Shown here one piece after another: positions 9,369-17,613 of a stretch of 64,000 nt of DNA. This DNA comes from Pandoraea norimbergensis (GTDB taxonomy: Bacteria > Pseudomonadota > Gammaproteobacteria > Burkholderiales > Burkholderiaceae): positions 5,022,001-5,086,000 of the forward strand of contig NZ_CP013480.3 of assembly GCF_001465545.3 (NCBI RefSeq). The letters are read 5' to 3'. The notes under the pieces were generated by a model. That model made no database searches. It was not told the DNA's origin and saw only the letters and a list, made by a program, of their open reading frames with translations. The stretch's first letter is position 1. The number at the start of each line of letters is the position of its first letter. Both the position numbers and the translations under genes were made by a program.

Positions 9369-9974
9369 TTACTTCTTCTTGCTGCCGATACGGCTTTCCT
9401 TGCCCGCGATCAGCTTGGCGATATTCGCGCGATGGCGATAGATCAGCAGAATCGCCATGACGATGACGGCGGGCGCATACGGCCCCAGGCCAAACATGAA
9501 CACGTAGTACAGCGGTGCGAACACGGCCGCGACCAGCGCCGCCAGCGACGAATACCGGAAGAAAACGGCGATGATGAGCCACGTGGCGGCCACGGCCAGC
9601 CCGAGAATCGGGTCGATCGCGAACAGCACGCCCGCAGCAGTCGCCACGCCCTTGCCGCCCTTGAAGCGCAGGAACACCGGGTAGAGATGGCCGATGAACA
9701 CGGCCAGCGCCACTGCCGCCAGACCGAAGTCGCCGACGCCCCAGGCGTCGGCAAAGCGCTCCGCGAGGTACACGGCGAGCCAGCCCTTGAGGGCGTCGCC
9801 GAGCAGTGTGAGCACGGCGGCCTTCTTGTTGCCCGAGCGCAGTACGTTGGTTGCGCCGGGATTGCCCGAGCCGTAGCTACGCGGGTCGGCGAGACCCATC
9901 GTGCGGCTGACGATCACCGCGAACGGCACCGAGCCGATCAGGTACGCGAGGACGATAAAAACCAGAGTGGCCAT
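9369..9974 (-). CDS. plsY: Acyl-phosphate:glycerol-3-phosphate acyltransferase
   Basis: The 201-aa inner-membrane enzyme transfers acyl from acyl phosphate to glycerol-3-phosphate, the first step of phospholipid synthesis. Five or so hydrophobic segments are visible. All three conserved PlsY blocks are present: [11 protein letters not shown], then [14 protein letters not shown] with TLLGDALKG, and [21 protein letters not shown]. The C-terminus is basic ([11 protein letters not shown]). The gene is 126 bp downstream of ybaK on the same strand. Confidence 0.96.
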   Translation of the reverse strand: MATLVFIVLAYLIGSVPFAVIVSRTMGLADPRSYGSGNPGATNVLRSGNKKAAVLTLLGDALKGWLAVYLAERFADAWGVGDFGLAAVALAVFIGHLYPVFLRFKGGKGVATAAGVLFAIDPILGLAVAATWLIIAVFFRYSSLAALVAAVFAPLYYVFMFGLGPYAPAVIVMAILLIYRHRANIAKLIAGKESRIGSKKK

Positions 9975-10099
9975 GAACTTCTAGCGTGAGGAAGATTTGT
10001 AATGGGCGCCATTCTACTTGAGACGCCCTGCCGCCCCATTCTGGCAAACACGGGGTTGCGCGAAGTCCTGGCGCGTCGGTGGCCGACGGTGGCTCGCGC

Positions 10100-10594
10100 T
10101 CAGTCGTCCGCCAGCGCGCACGACACTGGTTTAGCCGCGAGCGTGTTGAGCAGCACCTGCGGGGCAATGCCGATGAGATAACCGCGCCGTCCGCCATTGA
10201 TGTAGATCTGCGGCAGATCGAGCACCGACGCCTCTACGTACACCACCATCGCCCGCTTCGTGCCGAACGGCGACGTGCCGCCCACCATATAGCCCGAATG
10301 CCGCTGCGCCACGTCGGGCTTGCAGGGGTCGACACGCTTGGCGCCGATCTGGCGTGCGAGATTCTTCGTCGAGACGGTGCGGTCGCCGTGCATCAGCACG
10401 ATCAACGGGCGCGCCTTCTCGTCTTCCATGACGAGCGTCTTGATGACCGCGTGCTCGTCCACGCCCAACTGACGCGCAGACTCGCCGGTGCCGCCGTGCT
10501 CGACGTACTCGTAGACGTGTTCGGTAAAGGCCACTTTCTTTTGCTTCAGAAACTGCGTGGCCGGCGTTTCCGAGACGTGTTTGGTCTTGCTCAT
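10100..10594 (-). CDS. ybaK: Cys-tRNA(Pro)/Cys-tRNA(Cys) deacylase YbaK
   Basis: The 164-aa protein belongs to the YbaK/EbsC editing family, which hydrolyses mischarged Cys-tRNA(Pro). Characteristic segments are TPATQFLKQKKVAF, IKTLVMEDEKARP, VSTKNLARQIGAKRV and GYMVGGTSPFGTKRAM. Length is normal (about 160 aa). It is divergent from the acyl-CoA synthetase gene across only 65 bp, and each gene has its own TACAAT box close to its ATG. Confidence 0.93.
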   Translation of the reverse strand: MSKTKHVSETPATQFLKQKKVAFTEHVYEYVEHGGTGESARQLGVDEHAVIKTLVMEDEKARPLIVLMHGDRTVSTKNLARQIGAKRVDPCKPDVAQRHSGYMVGGTSPFGTKRAMVVYVEASVLDLPQIYINGGRRGYLIGIAPQVLLNTLAAKPVSCALADD

Positions 10595-10602
10595 GGGCGC
10601 CT

Positions 10603-10608
10603 ATTGTA
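10603..10608 (-). promoter_or_regulatory. -10 box of ybaK
   Basis: The minus strand reads TACAAT, then 8 nt, then ATG, with no Shine-Dalgarno. A leaderless or near-leaderless transcript is predicted. Confidence 0.5.
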
Positions 10609-10647
10609 ATGAAACGCCCCTGCTGTGTCGCCGTCATGCGCGGGCAT

Positions 10648-10653
10648 TACAAT
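10648..10653 (+). promoter_or_regulatory. -10 box of the acyl-CoA synthetase gene
   Basis: TACAAT, then 6 nt (gcggcc), then ATG at 10660, with no Shine-Dalgarno. Confidence 0.5.
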
Positions 10654-10659
10654 GCGGCC

Positions 10660-12225
10660 ATGGCTGCTACCCCCGACACCTCGCAACAGGATGCGCTGGC
10701 CGCCCAATGGCTGGCGAACCTGCCGCCGCGCATCGACGCCCTGCCCGCGCGCATTGCGGCGCAAACGCCTGCACGCATTGCTCTCATCGACGACTTCCGA
10801 CGGCTGACCTACGGGGAGCTGACCCACGCCGTCGCCACGTGTGCCGCCCATCTGCGCGAGCACGGTGTGCGCGGCGGCGATCGCGTGATGATCGTCGGCG
10901 AGAACGGCATTGCTTACGTCGTGCTGCTGCTCGCCGTGGCGGCGCTCGATGCCTGGCCGCTGCTCTGCAACGCGCGATTGTCGGCCACCGAGCTGGCCGT
11001 CATTCGCGATCACGCGCGCCCGCGCTGCGCGATCTTCACCATCGATGCTTCTCCCGACGCGGCCGCCCATGCGCGCAGTCAGGGCGCCGCCATCGTGTGG
11101 ACCGATCTGGCACTGGGTGCGCTGGCGGCCACCGACGCCGACCCGCAAAGCGAGGCCGAGCCGGTGCAGACCGACCCGGCAGCGCAATGCGGCGCGCTCA
11201 TTTACACCACGGGCACGACGGGTACACCGAAAGGCGTGCGTCTGTCGCATCGCAATCTGTTGTTCATCGCGGCGATTTCGAGCACGTTGCGGCGCGTCGG
11301 CGCTGACGACGTGGCCTACGCCGTGCTACCCATTTCGCATGTCTACGGCCTGACGTCCGTGTGTCTGGGCACGTTGTATGCCGGTGGCACCCTGCGGCTG
11401 GCGGCACGCTTTACCCCCGAAGCCGTGCTCGACTCGCTGGCCCACGACGGTCTGACGATATTGCAGGGCGTACCCGCCATGCACGCACGCCTGATGGCCC
11501 ATGTCGCCAGTCAAGGCACCCCGCTAGTGGCCCCACGCCTGCGCTTCGTGTATTCGGGCGGCTCGCCCCTCGATGCCGCGCTCAAGGCGCGTGTCGAAGC
11601 GTTCTATGGCCTGCCGATTCACAACGGATACGGGCTCACGGAGAGCAGCCCAACGGTATCGCAGACGCTGCTCGATGCGCCACGTAACGACTGCGCCGTG
11701 GGCCCGGCGATTCCCGGCGTGTCTGTGCGCATCGTCAACCGGGAGGGACAGGATTTGCCTGACGGTGAAGTCGGCGAACTCTGGGTACGCGGCCCGAACG
11801 TCATGCTCGGCTATTACCGCGCACCGGAGCTCACCGCCGCCGCCATCACTCCGGACGGCTGGTTGCGCACCGGCGATCTGGCACGACGCGAGGCCGACGG
11901 TGCGCTCTTTCTCGCCGGACGCGCGAAAGAGTTGATCATCCACTCCGGCTTCAACGTGTATCCGATCGAAGTGGAACAAGCGCTCGCCAGTCACGCCGAT
12001 GTCTTGCAAGCGGCCGTGCTCGGGCGTGAAGCAGACGGCAACGAGCAAGTGATTGCGTTTGTGGAAGCGCGCCCGGGACACGCGATCGATGTGGCGGCGC
12101 TCGCCGCTTGGGCCGCCGAGCGGCTGGCACCCTACAAACGCCCGGCAGAAATTCGCGTGCTTGACGCCCTGCCCGCCGCGTCGACGGGCAAAGTGCTCAA
12201 GCACAAGCTTAAGGCGCTGCTATAG
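10660..12225 (+). CDS. Class I AMP-forming acyl-CoA synthetase
   Basis: The 521-aa ANL-superfamily enzyme has the phosphate loop YTTGTTGTPKGV (about residue 186), the adenine/Mg segment GYGLTESSPT, TGDLARREADG, and a C-terminal YKRPAEIRVLDALPAASTGK with the catalytic Lys. It should activate a carboxylic acid to acyl-AMP and then acyl-CoA; chain length cannot be told. The ATG at 10660 is chosen because an in-frame extension to 10609 would run through the promoter of the divergent ybaK. It resembles long-chain fatty acid or aryl CoA ligases. Confidence 0.9.
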   Translation: MAATPDTSQQDALAAQWLANLPPRIDALPARIAAQTPARIALIDDFRRLTYGELTHAVATCAAHLREHGVRGGDRVMIVGENGIAYVVLLLAVAALDAWPLLCNARLSATELAVIRDHARPRCAIFTIDASPDAAAHARSQGAAIVWTDLALGALAATDADPQSEAEPVQTDPAAQCGALIYTTGTTGTPKGVRLSHRNLLFIAAISSTLRRVGADDVAYAVLPISHVYGLTSVCLGTLYAGGTLRLAARFTPEAVLDSLAHDGLTILQGVPAMHARLMAHVASQGTPLVAPRLRFVYSGGSPLDAALKARVEAFYGLPIHNGYGLTESSPTVSQTLLDAPRNDCAVGPAIPGVSVRIVNREGQDLPDGEVGELWVRGPNVMLGYYRAPELTAAAITPDGWLRTGDLARREADGALFLAGRAKELIIHSGFNVYPIEVEQALASHADVLQAAVLGREADGNEQVIAFVEARPGHAIDVAALAAWAAERLAPYKRPAEIRVLDALPAASTGKVLKHKLKALL

Positions 12226-12251
12226 GTCCCACTAGCGACGGCTGAATTCGT

Positions 12252-13337
12252 TTAGCCGCGCGGATGATGTTGCGCGTGCAGCGACTTCAATCGTTCGCGC
12301 GCCACGTGCGTGTAGATCTGCGTGGTGGAGATATCCGCGTGCCCAAGCAGCAATTGCACCACGCGCAGGTCAGCGCCGTGATTGATCAGATGCGTGGCGA
12401 ACGCGTGACGCAACGTGTGCGGCGAGAGCGGTGCGTGAATGTCCGCGAGCTGAGCGTAGCGTTTGATCAGATACCAGAAGGCCTGCCGCGTCATGCCGTC
12501 GCCCCGTTGGGTAACAAACAACGTGTCGCAGGCTCGGCCCGCGAGCAGCACGCCGCGACTCTCCGCGAGATAGCGCGTCAGCCACCCACTAGCCTCATCG
12601 CCAAACGGCACCAGCCGTTCCTTCGCGCCTTTGCCGAAGATGCGCAGCACACCCTCGTTGAGACCCACTTCAATGGTCTTGAGCGCGACCAGCTCCGACA
12701 CACGCAAACCACTGGCGTACATCAGTTCCAGCATCGCGCGGTCGCGCAAGCCGAGCGGCTGAGCGAGATCGGGCGCCCCCAGCAGCGCTTCGACCTGCGC
12801 TTCGGACAATGTCGACGGCAAGCGCTGTGCGCGTTTGGCCGAGGCAATGCGCAGGCACGGGTCCACATGCACGATGTGCTCGCGCAGCGCCCAGTGATAA
12901 AACCGCTTGAACACCGACAACCGGCGATTCACGCTACTGGCCAGACTCTCACGGCGCCAGGCGAGATACGCCGACAGTGCCGCCTCGTCGACGCCATCGA
13001 GCGCCATGTCGTGCTTGGCTGCCAGCCATTCGGCGAACAGGCGCATATCGCGCCGGTAAGCGTCGAGCGTATTGCGCGAGAGCCCGTCTTCGAGCCAGAT
13101 CGTGTCGCAGAACTGGTCGATGAGCGTGGCGCTGCGCACATAGGCGGCACCCTGCGCGTCGAATTCGAGCACTTCATCCGCGTGCATGTCGGCGTCGGCC
13201 GTCTCGTCCAAATCGCCGATGGCCGCCTGCTCGAACGGCTCGTCGTCATCGAAATCGACGGCCGGATCGATCCCAGCCGCCGGGGTCTTTTTGCCGCGCG
13301 TCGTCAAAGCGTCGCTCCTTCCTGAGCCAGTGCCCAT
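12252..13337 (-). CDS. xerD: Tyrosine recombinase XerD with acidic N-terminal extension
   Basis: The site-specific recombinase resolves chromosome dimers at dif with XerC. Catalytic residues are visible: Arg in ASGLRVSEL, Lys in GKGAKERLVP, His/Arg in SPHTLRHAFATHL, His in LLGHADISTTQIYTH and the nucleophile Tyr. The SAM-like N-domain (IDQFCDTIWLEDGLSRNTLD) starts only at about residue 72. The preceding ~70 residues are very acidic and unusual for XerD. The ATG at 13337 overlaps the end of queG by 34 bp; a later start (GTG near 13160) would give normal length, so the start is uncertain. Confidence 0.9.
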   Translation of the reverse strand: MGTGSGRSDALTTRGKKTPAAGIDPAVDFDDDEPFEQAAIGDLDETADADMHADEVLEFDAQGAAYVRSATLIDQFCDTIWLEDGLSRNTLDAYRRDMRLFAEWLAAKHDMALDGVDEAALSAYLAWRRESLASSVNRRLSVFKRFYHWALREHIVHVDPCLRIASAKRAQRLPSTLSEAQVEALLGAPDLAQPLGLRDRAMLELMYASGLRVSELVALKTIEVGLNEGVLRIFGKGAKERLVPFGDEASGWLTRYLAESRGVLLAGRACDTLFVTQRGDGMTRQAFWYLIKRYAQLADIHAPLSPHTLRHAFATHLINHGADLRVVQLLLGHADISTTQIYTHVARERLKSLHAQHHPRG

Positions 13338-14536
13338 TGCACATGTTCGCGCACCAGCGCGGAGGGGTGATCCATGCGCGCCGCGAGTGCGTCGCGCAGC
13401 GGCTTGCGGGCACTTTCGTTCGCGATCTCACCCGGTGCGCTGACCTCACGCAGCGCATTCCCCAGCCCGACCGCCAGATTGCGCAGCCATCGCTCGTGGC
13501 CGATGCGGCGAATCGGGCTGCCTTGCAGCCGCGCAAGAAACTCGTCTTCGGTCCACGCGAACAATTCCACCAACGACGCGCGATCGAGACCGTTGCGCGG
13601 ATCGAAATCGGGCAACGGCGACGGCTGCGCGAACTTGTTCCACGGACAGAAAAGCTGACAATCGTCGCAGCCGTAGATGCGATTGCCCATCTTGGCGCGC
13701 AACGGTTCGGGAATCGCGCCCTTATGTTCGATCGTCAGATACGACACGCACAGTCGCGCATCCACACGATAGGCCTCGGTGATCGCCCCGGTCGGACACA
13801 CATCGCGGCATCGCTGGCACTGGCCGCAGTGCTCGCCGCGCGACGCGCCTTCATCGACAGGCAGCGGCACGTCCACGAAAATTTCGCCGAGAAAGAACAA
13901 CGATCCCGCATCGCGCGAGAGCAGCAGGGTGTGCTTGCCTCGCCAGCCGAGACCGGCCTTCTGTGCGAGTTCCACTTCCAGCACGGGTGCCGAATCGGTG
14001 AACACGCGATACCCGAACGGCCCGATGGCCTGCGAAACCCGGTCGGCAAGTTGCTGCAAGCGATTGCGCATCACCTTGTGATAGTCGCGACCACGCGCAT
14101 AGATCGACACCACCGCTTCGCCCGGCATATGCTGACGCGCCGCTTCGTGCGCGCGCCAGGTGGTCATGTCGGTGTCTTGGGGAAGGTAATTCATGCGCGC
14201 GCTGATCACGCGCACCGTGCCGGGCACGAGTTCGGCGGGACGGGCCCGCTTCATGCCGTGCGCGGCCATATAGTCCATATCGCCGTGACAGCCGTCGTCG
14301 AGCCACTGTTGCAAACCCGGTTCGGCGTGCGAGAGATCGGTGTCCGTGATGCCGACTTCGCCGAAGCCGAGTTCATGCGCCCACGTGCGAATTTGACCCG
14401 CGAGCGTCGACAGTTGCGCTGCACTGAGCGAAACAATCGCCGTATTGTCGCGCGAGGGCGACACTTCGGGCCCATCCGGCAGTGCCGATGGCTCGACTTG
14501 TGCGGCGGGAGCGGGGAAAATCACGGAAGCTTTCAT
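13304..14536 (-). CDS. queG: Epoxyqueuosine reductase
   Basis: The 410-aa cobalamin-dependent iron-sulfur enzyme makes the last step of queuosine synthesis on tRNA. Two [4Fe-4S] motifs are visible, CGQCQRCRDVCPTGAI and CDDCQLFCPWN, and YARGRDYHKVMRNRL belongs to the catalytic domain. The C-terminal part resembles HEAT-like repeats (ALVREHVQWAL). ATG at 14536 is chosen over 14641 because the family starts about here and a TAAAAT box lies 7 nt upstream. It is divergent from tsaE with only 17 bp between start codons and is followed by the overlapping xerD. Confidence 0.95.
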   Translation of the reverse strand: MKASVIFPAPAAQVEPSALPDGPEVSPSRDNTAIVSLSAAQLSTLAGQIRTWAHELGFGEVGITDTDLSHAEPGLQQWLDDGCHGDMDYMAAHGMKRARPAELVPGTVRVISARMNYLPQDTDMTTWRAHEAARQHMPGEAVVSIYARGRDYHKVMRNRLQQLADRVSQAIGPFGYRVFTDSAPVLEVELAQKAGLGWRGKHTLLLSRDAGSLFFLGEIFVDVPLPVDEGASRGEHCGQCQRCRDVCPTGAITEAYRVDARLCVSYLTIEHKGAIPEPLRAKMGNRIYGCDDCQLFCPWNKFAQPSPLPDFDPRNGLDRASLVELFAWTEDEFLARLQGSPIRRIGHERWLRNLAVGLGNALREVSAPGEIANESARKPLRDALAARMDHPSALVREHVQWALAQEGATL

Positions 14537-14543
14537 CGACTCT

Positions 14544-14549
14544 ATTTTA
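14544..14549 (-). promoter_or_regulatory. -10 box of queG in the 17-bp queG/tsaE spacer
   Basis: The minus strand reads TAAAAT, 7 nt, then the queG ATG. The plus strand of the same stretch reads TATTTT (14543-14548) 5 nt before the tsaE ATG, a weaker -10. Both transcripts would be almost leaderless. Confidence 0.5.
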
Positions 14550-14553
14550 CGCA

Positions 14554-15078
14554 ATGCCCGATCACACAGCGTCCGCGCCACTGGGCGAGCGCATTTTTGC
14601 GCTCCCCGACGAAGCTGCCACCGAAGCCTTCGCAGCGGCACTCGCGCACGCCATCGTCTCGCGCATGGCCCACACCGACGCCGCCCACGCGGGCCTGCAC
14701 GTGCAGCTCTCGGGCGATCTCGGTGCCGGCAAGACCACGCTGGTGCGTGCGGTACTGCGCGCGCTGGGCCACCACGGCCGCGTCAAAAGCCCGACGTATG
14801 CGCTGTGTGAACCGTACAACATCGACACGCCGCAGGGTGTATTGCCGGTCTATCATTTCGACCTGTACCGCTTTGCCGATCCGGCCGAATGGCACGACAC
14901 GGGCTTTCGCGAGCATTTTGCCGGCGACGCCCTGTGTCTGGTCGAATGGCCCGAGAAAGCCGGCGGTCTGCTGGGCACCCCCGATTTACGCCTTTGGCTG
15001 GAACCAGTTGGCGATGGCCGACGTCTCACGACGAGCGCCTACACGCCGGCCGGCCTGGCTTGCCTGAACTCATGCTGA
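14554..15078 (+). CDS. tsaE: tRNA threonylcarbamoyladenosine biosynthesis ATPase TsaE
   Basis: The 174-aa P-loop protein is required with TsaB, TsaC and TsaD for t6A37 in ANN-decoding tRNAs. The Walker A is GDLGAGKTTLVR (about residues 55-66), followed by VKSPTYALCEPY, VYHFDLYRF and CLVEWPEKA, the standard TsaE blocks. ATG at 14554 gives family length; the open frame continues upstream only inside queG. It overlaps amiC by 7 bp (15072-15078), so translation of the two is probably coupled. Confidence 0.95.
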   Translation: MPDHTASAPLGERIFALPDEAATEAFAAALAHAIVSRMAHTDAAHAGLHVQLSGDLGAGKTTLVRAVLRALGHHGRVKSPTYALCEPYNIDTPQGVLPVYHFDLYRFADPAEWHDTGFREHFAGDALCLVEWPEKAGGLLGTPDLRLWLEPVGDGRRLTTSAYTPAGLACLNSC

Positions 15079-16547
15079 TCAAACGCTTCGCCCGTACCGA
15101 CGACGCCTCCTCGCCCAATGCCGGCCGCCGCCGCGCATTGCGCGCCGGCGCATCGACGCTGATCCTCGCCCTCACCGGCCCCCGCTTCGCTTTTGCCAAC
15201 GCCATCGTCGCGGTGCGCGTGTGGCCTGCGAAAGACTACACACGTGTGACGCTCGAGACCGACAACCCGGTCAAGTTCCAGCAGCAGTTGATGGAGAGTC
15301 CGAACCGCTTCGTCATCGATCTCGATGAAGTGGATCTGAGCCCGACGCTGCGCGATCTCGTCGCCAAGATTCAGCCGAACGACCCGCAAATCGCGCAAGT
15401 GCGCGTGGGGCAGTTCAAGCCCGGCGTGGTGCGCATGGTCTTCGACCTGAAGGCCGGCGTGAAGCCGCAGTCGTTCACGCTGCCGCCGGTCGCGGGCTAC
15501 AAGTACCGCACGGTGTTTGATCTGTATCCGGCAGTGGAACCCGATCCGCTCATGGAGCTGCTCGCGAAGTCCGGCCGCAAGGCCGAAGCGCTCGCGCAGC
15601 AGGGCCCGGCGCCGTCCTCGGGCGGCACACCGAGCACTGAAGAGAGCGAGGCGTTCTTCCAGCAATATGCCCAGCGTGATGCCGGCAACGCCGCCCCGTC
15701 ACGTCCGCCCACGCCGTCCTCGTCGACGCGCCCGCCCCGCCCGGCCCCGGAGAAGACCCCGCCGCTCGCGCAGCGTAACGACGACGATGACGACGGTCTG
15801 TCCATCGCACCGCCGCCCTCGCGCGGCCCGAAAACGGCCCGGCTGCTCACCATCGCCCTCGATCCCGGCCATGGCGGGGAAGACCCGGGCGCCATCGGCA
15901 GCAAGGGCTCGTACGAGAAGCATGTGGTGTTGCAGATCGCCAAGCGCCTGCGCGACAAGATCGATGCGCAGCCCAATATGCGCGCGATGATGACCCGCGA
16001 TGCCGACTTCTTCGTGCCGCTCGGCGTGCGCGTGCAGAAGGCCCGCCGCGTGGACGCCGACCTGTTCATGTCGATTCACGCCGACGCGTTCACCTCACCG
16101 GCGGCCAACGGCTCGTCGGTGTTTGCACTGTCCGAGCGTGGTGCCACCAGTGCCACGGCGCGCTTGCTCGAAAAGACACAGAACGCGTCCGACCTGATCG
16201 GCGGCGTGAACATCAAGACCAACGACCGCACGGTGGCGCACGCGTTGCTCGACATGTCGACCACGGCGCAGATTCGCGACAGCAAGGTGTTTGGCGATGC
16301 CCTGCTCAAGCAGATTGGCGGCCTGAACCGCTTGCACAGCGGCCGCGTCGAACAAGCGTCGTTTGCCGTGCTCAAAGCACCGGACATCCCCTCGGTGCTG
16401 GTCGAGACCGCCTTCATCAGCAATCCCGATGAAGAACAGCGGCTCAACGACCCGGCCTATCAGGAGAAGCTGGCCAACGCGCTGCTCACCGGCATCAAGG
16501 CGTATTTCGCGAAGAACCCGCCGCTGGCGAAGAACCGCACCGCCTGA
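15072..16547 (+). CDS. amiC: N-acetylmuramoyl-L-alanine amidase AmiC type
   Basis: The 491-aa periplasmic zinc amidase cleaves septal peptidoglycan. The N-terminus RRRALRAGASTLILALTG resembles a twin-arginine signal, as in E. coli AmiC. An AMIN domain follows (residues about 45-145), then a Pro/Ser-rich linker with an acidic NDDDDDG stretch. The Amidase_3 domain has ligands in LDPGHGGEDPGA, GSYEKHVV and SIHADAF, and the catalytic Glu in VETAFISN. The start inside tsaE (7-bp overlap) is preferred over longer frames. A strong terminator follows. Confidence 0.95.
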   Translation: MLIKRFARTDDASSPNAGRRRALRAGASTLILALTGPRFAFANAIVAVRVWPAKDYTRVTLETDNPVKFQQQLMESPNRFVIDLDEVDLSPTLRDLVAKIQPNDPQIAQVRVGQFKPGVVRMVFDLKAGVKPQSFTLPPVAGYKYRTVFDLYPAVEPDPLMELLAKSGRKAEALAQQGPAPSSGGTPSTEESEAFFQQYAQRDAGNAAPSRPPTPSSSTRPPRPAPEKTPPLAQRNDDDDDGLSIAPPPSRGPKTARLLTIALDPGHGGEDPGAIGSKGSYEKHVVLQIAKRLRDKIDAQPNMRAMMTRDADFFVPLGVRVQKARRVDADLFMSIHADAFTSPAANGSSVFALSERGATSATARLLEKTQNASDLIGGVNIKTNDRTVAHALLDMSTTAQIRDSKVFGDALLKQIGGLNRLHSGRVEQASFAVLKAPDIPSVLVETAFISNPDEEQRLNDPAYQEKLANALLTGIKAYFAKNPPLAKNRTA

Positions 16548-16587
16548 ACTCCGCCGACCCGTCTCCGAAGACCGGCATGGCAAACGA

Positions 16588-16621
16588 AAATGGCGCGCCC
16601 CGAGGGACGCGCCATTTTTAT
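16588..16621 (+). terminator. Terminator of tsaE-amiC
   Basis: AAATGGCGCG, a loop, CGCGCCATTTTTA follow amiC by 40 bp. Confidence 0.85.
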
Positions 16622-16674
16622 GTCTGAAGCTTGGCGGGTGAGGATGATCGCCCCGCCACCGCACCGTCAGGCGA

Positions 16675-17343
16675 TCACTCGCCCTGGCTTTGCGGCACAC
16701 GGCGACGGCCGCGCGTGAACATCTTCCACAGCGCGCCCAGTGCGATCGGCACCACGGCTGCGCTGATGCCCACCAGCACGATCACGTTCAGGTACTGCTT
16801 GACGATCGGCAGGTTGCCGAACACGTAGCCACCGCCCACGAGCAGCACCACCCAGATCGCCGCGCCCAGCACGTTATAGAGCTGGAAGCGTGCCCACGGC
16901 ATGGCCGACACGCCTGCCACGAACGGGGCGAACGTGCGCACCACCGGCACGAAACGCGCCATCACGATGGTCTTGCCGCCGTGGTGTTCGTAGAAATCGT
17001 GCGTCTTGCGCAGCGCGTCGCGATCGAGAAAACGCCAGTTCTTCTCGTACACGCGCGGCCCGATCTTCGAGCCGATCCAGTAATTGAGCGTATTGCCGGT
17101 GATCGCTGCAATAAAGAGCAGCACGCCGAGCAACCACGGGTCCATGGCACCCGTCGCGGCAAACGCGCCGCCGATGAACAGCAGGGAATCGCCCGGCAGG
17201 AACGGGAACAGCACCAGCCCCGTCTCGACAAACACGATCAGGAACAGGAACAGATAGACCCAGTTTCCGTACTGATCGATAAACACACCCAAATGCTTAT
17301 CGATGTGGAGCACCATCTCCAGCAACTGCACCAAAGTATCCAA
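16675..17343 (-). CDS. DedA family membrane protein
   Basis: The 222-aa polytopic protein has the DedA/VTT signature: FVETGLVLFPFLPGDSLLF, GNTLNYWIGSKIG and a conserved MARFVPVVRTFAPFVAG segment, with about five membrane spans. DedA proteins support undecaprenyl phosphate recycling, membrane potential and antimicrobial-peptide resistance. The closest E. coli paralogue appears to be YqjA/YghB/DedA, but I cannot separate them. It is monocistronic and divergent from mutL. Confidence 0.92.
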   Translation of the reverse strand: MDTLVQLLEMVLHIDKHLGVFIDQYGNWVYLFLFLIVFVETGLVLFPFLPGDSLLFIGGAFAATGAMDPWLLGVLLFIAAITGNTLNYWIGSKIGPRVYEKNWRFLDRDALRKTHDFYEHHGGKTIVMARFVPVVRTFAPFVAGVSAMPWARFQLYNVLGAAIWVVLLVGGGYVFGNLPIVKQYLNVIVLVGISAAVVPIALGALWKMFTRGRRRVPQSQGE

Positions 17344-17600
17344 GACGATTCCTCAAGATAAAGGATGCCAGCCCGTCCCCACGGGCGTACGACGAATCGC
17401 ATCATACCAGCGCATTCATCGGGCGTCGTTAAGTGCCAATGGCGGCAAAAACCCCCCGCTCACCGGCTGTCGGTTCCCTTCAGCCACACCGGGCCCTGCC
17501 CCGACCTTCCTATGACTGCACTATATAGGGCTTTTATTAGCGTCAAGTTAGGTATTGCAGGCTGAAACACAGACCGACCTATGTCTTTGAGGGCAACCTT

Positions 17601-17606
17601 TATAAT
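17601..17606 (+). promoter_or_regulatory. -10 box of mutL
   Basis: A perfect TATAAT is followed by 7 nt (ggttccc) and the ATG at 17614, with no Shine-Dalgarno. A leaderless mutL-miaA mRNA is predicted. Confidence 0.55.
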
Positions 17607-17613
17607 GGTTCCC

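Noticed and set aside
12264..13325. A 353-codon plus-strand frame opposite xerD
   Set aside because: Mirror of xerD; the product is His/Arg-rich and lacks motifs.
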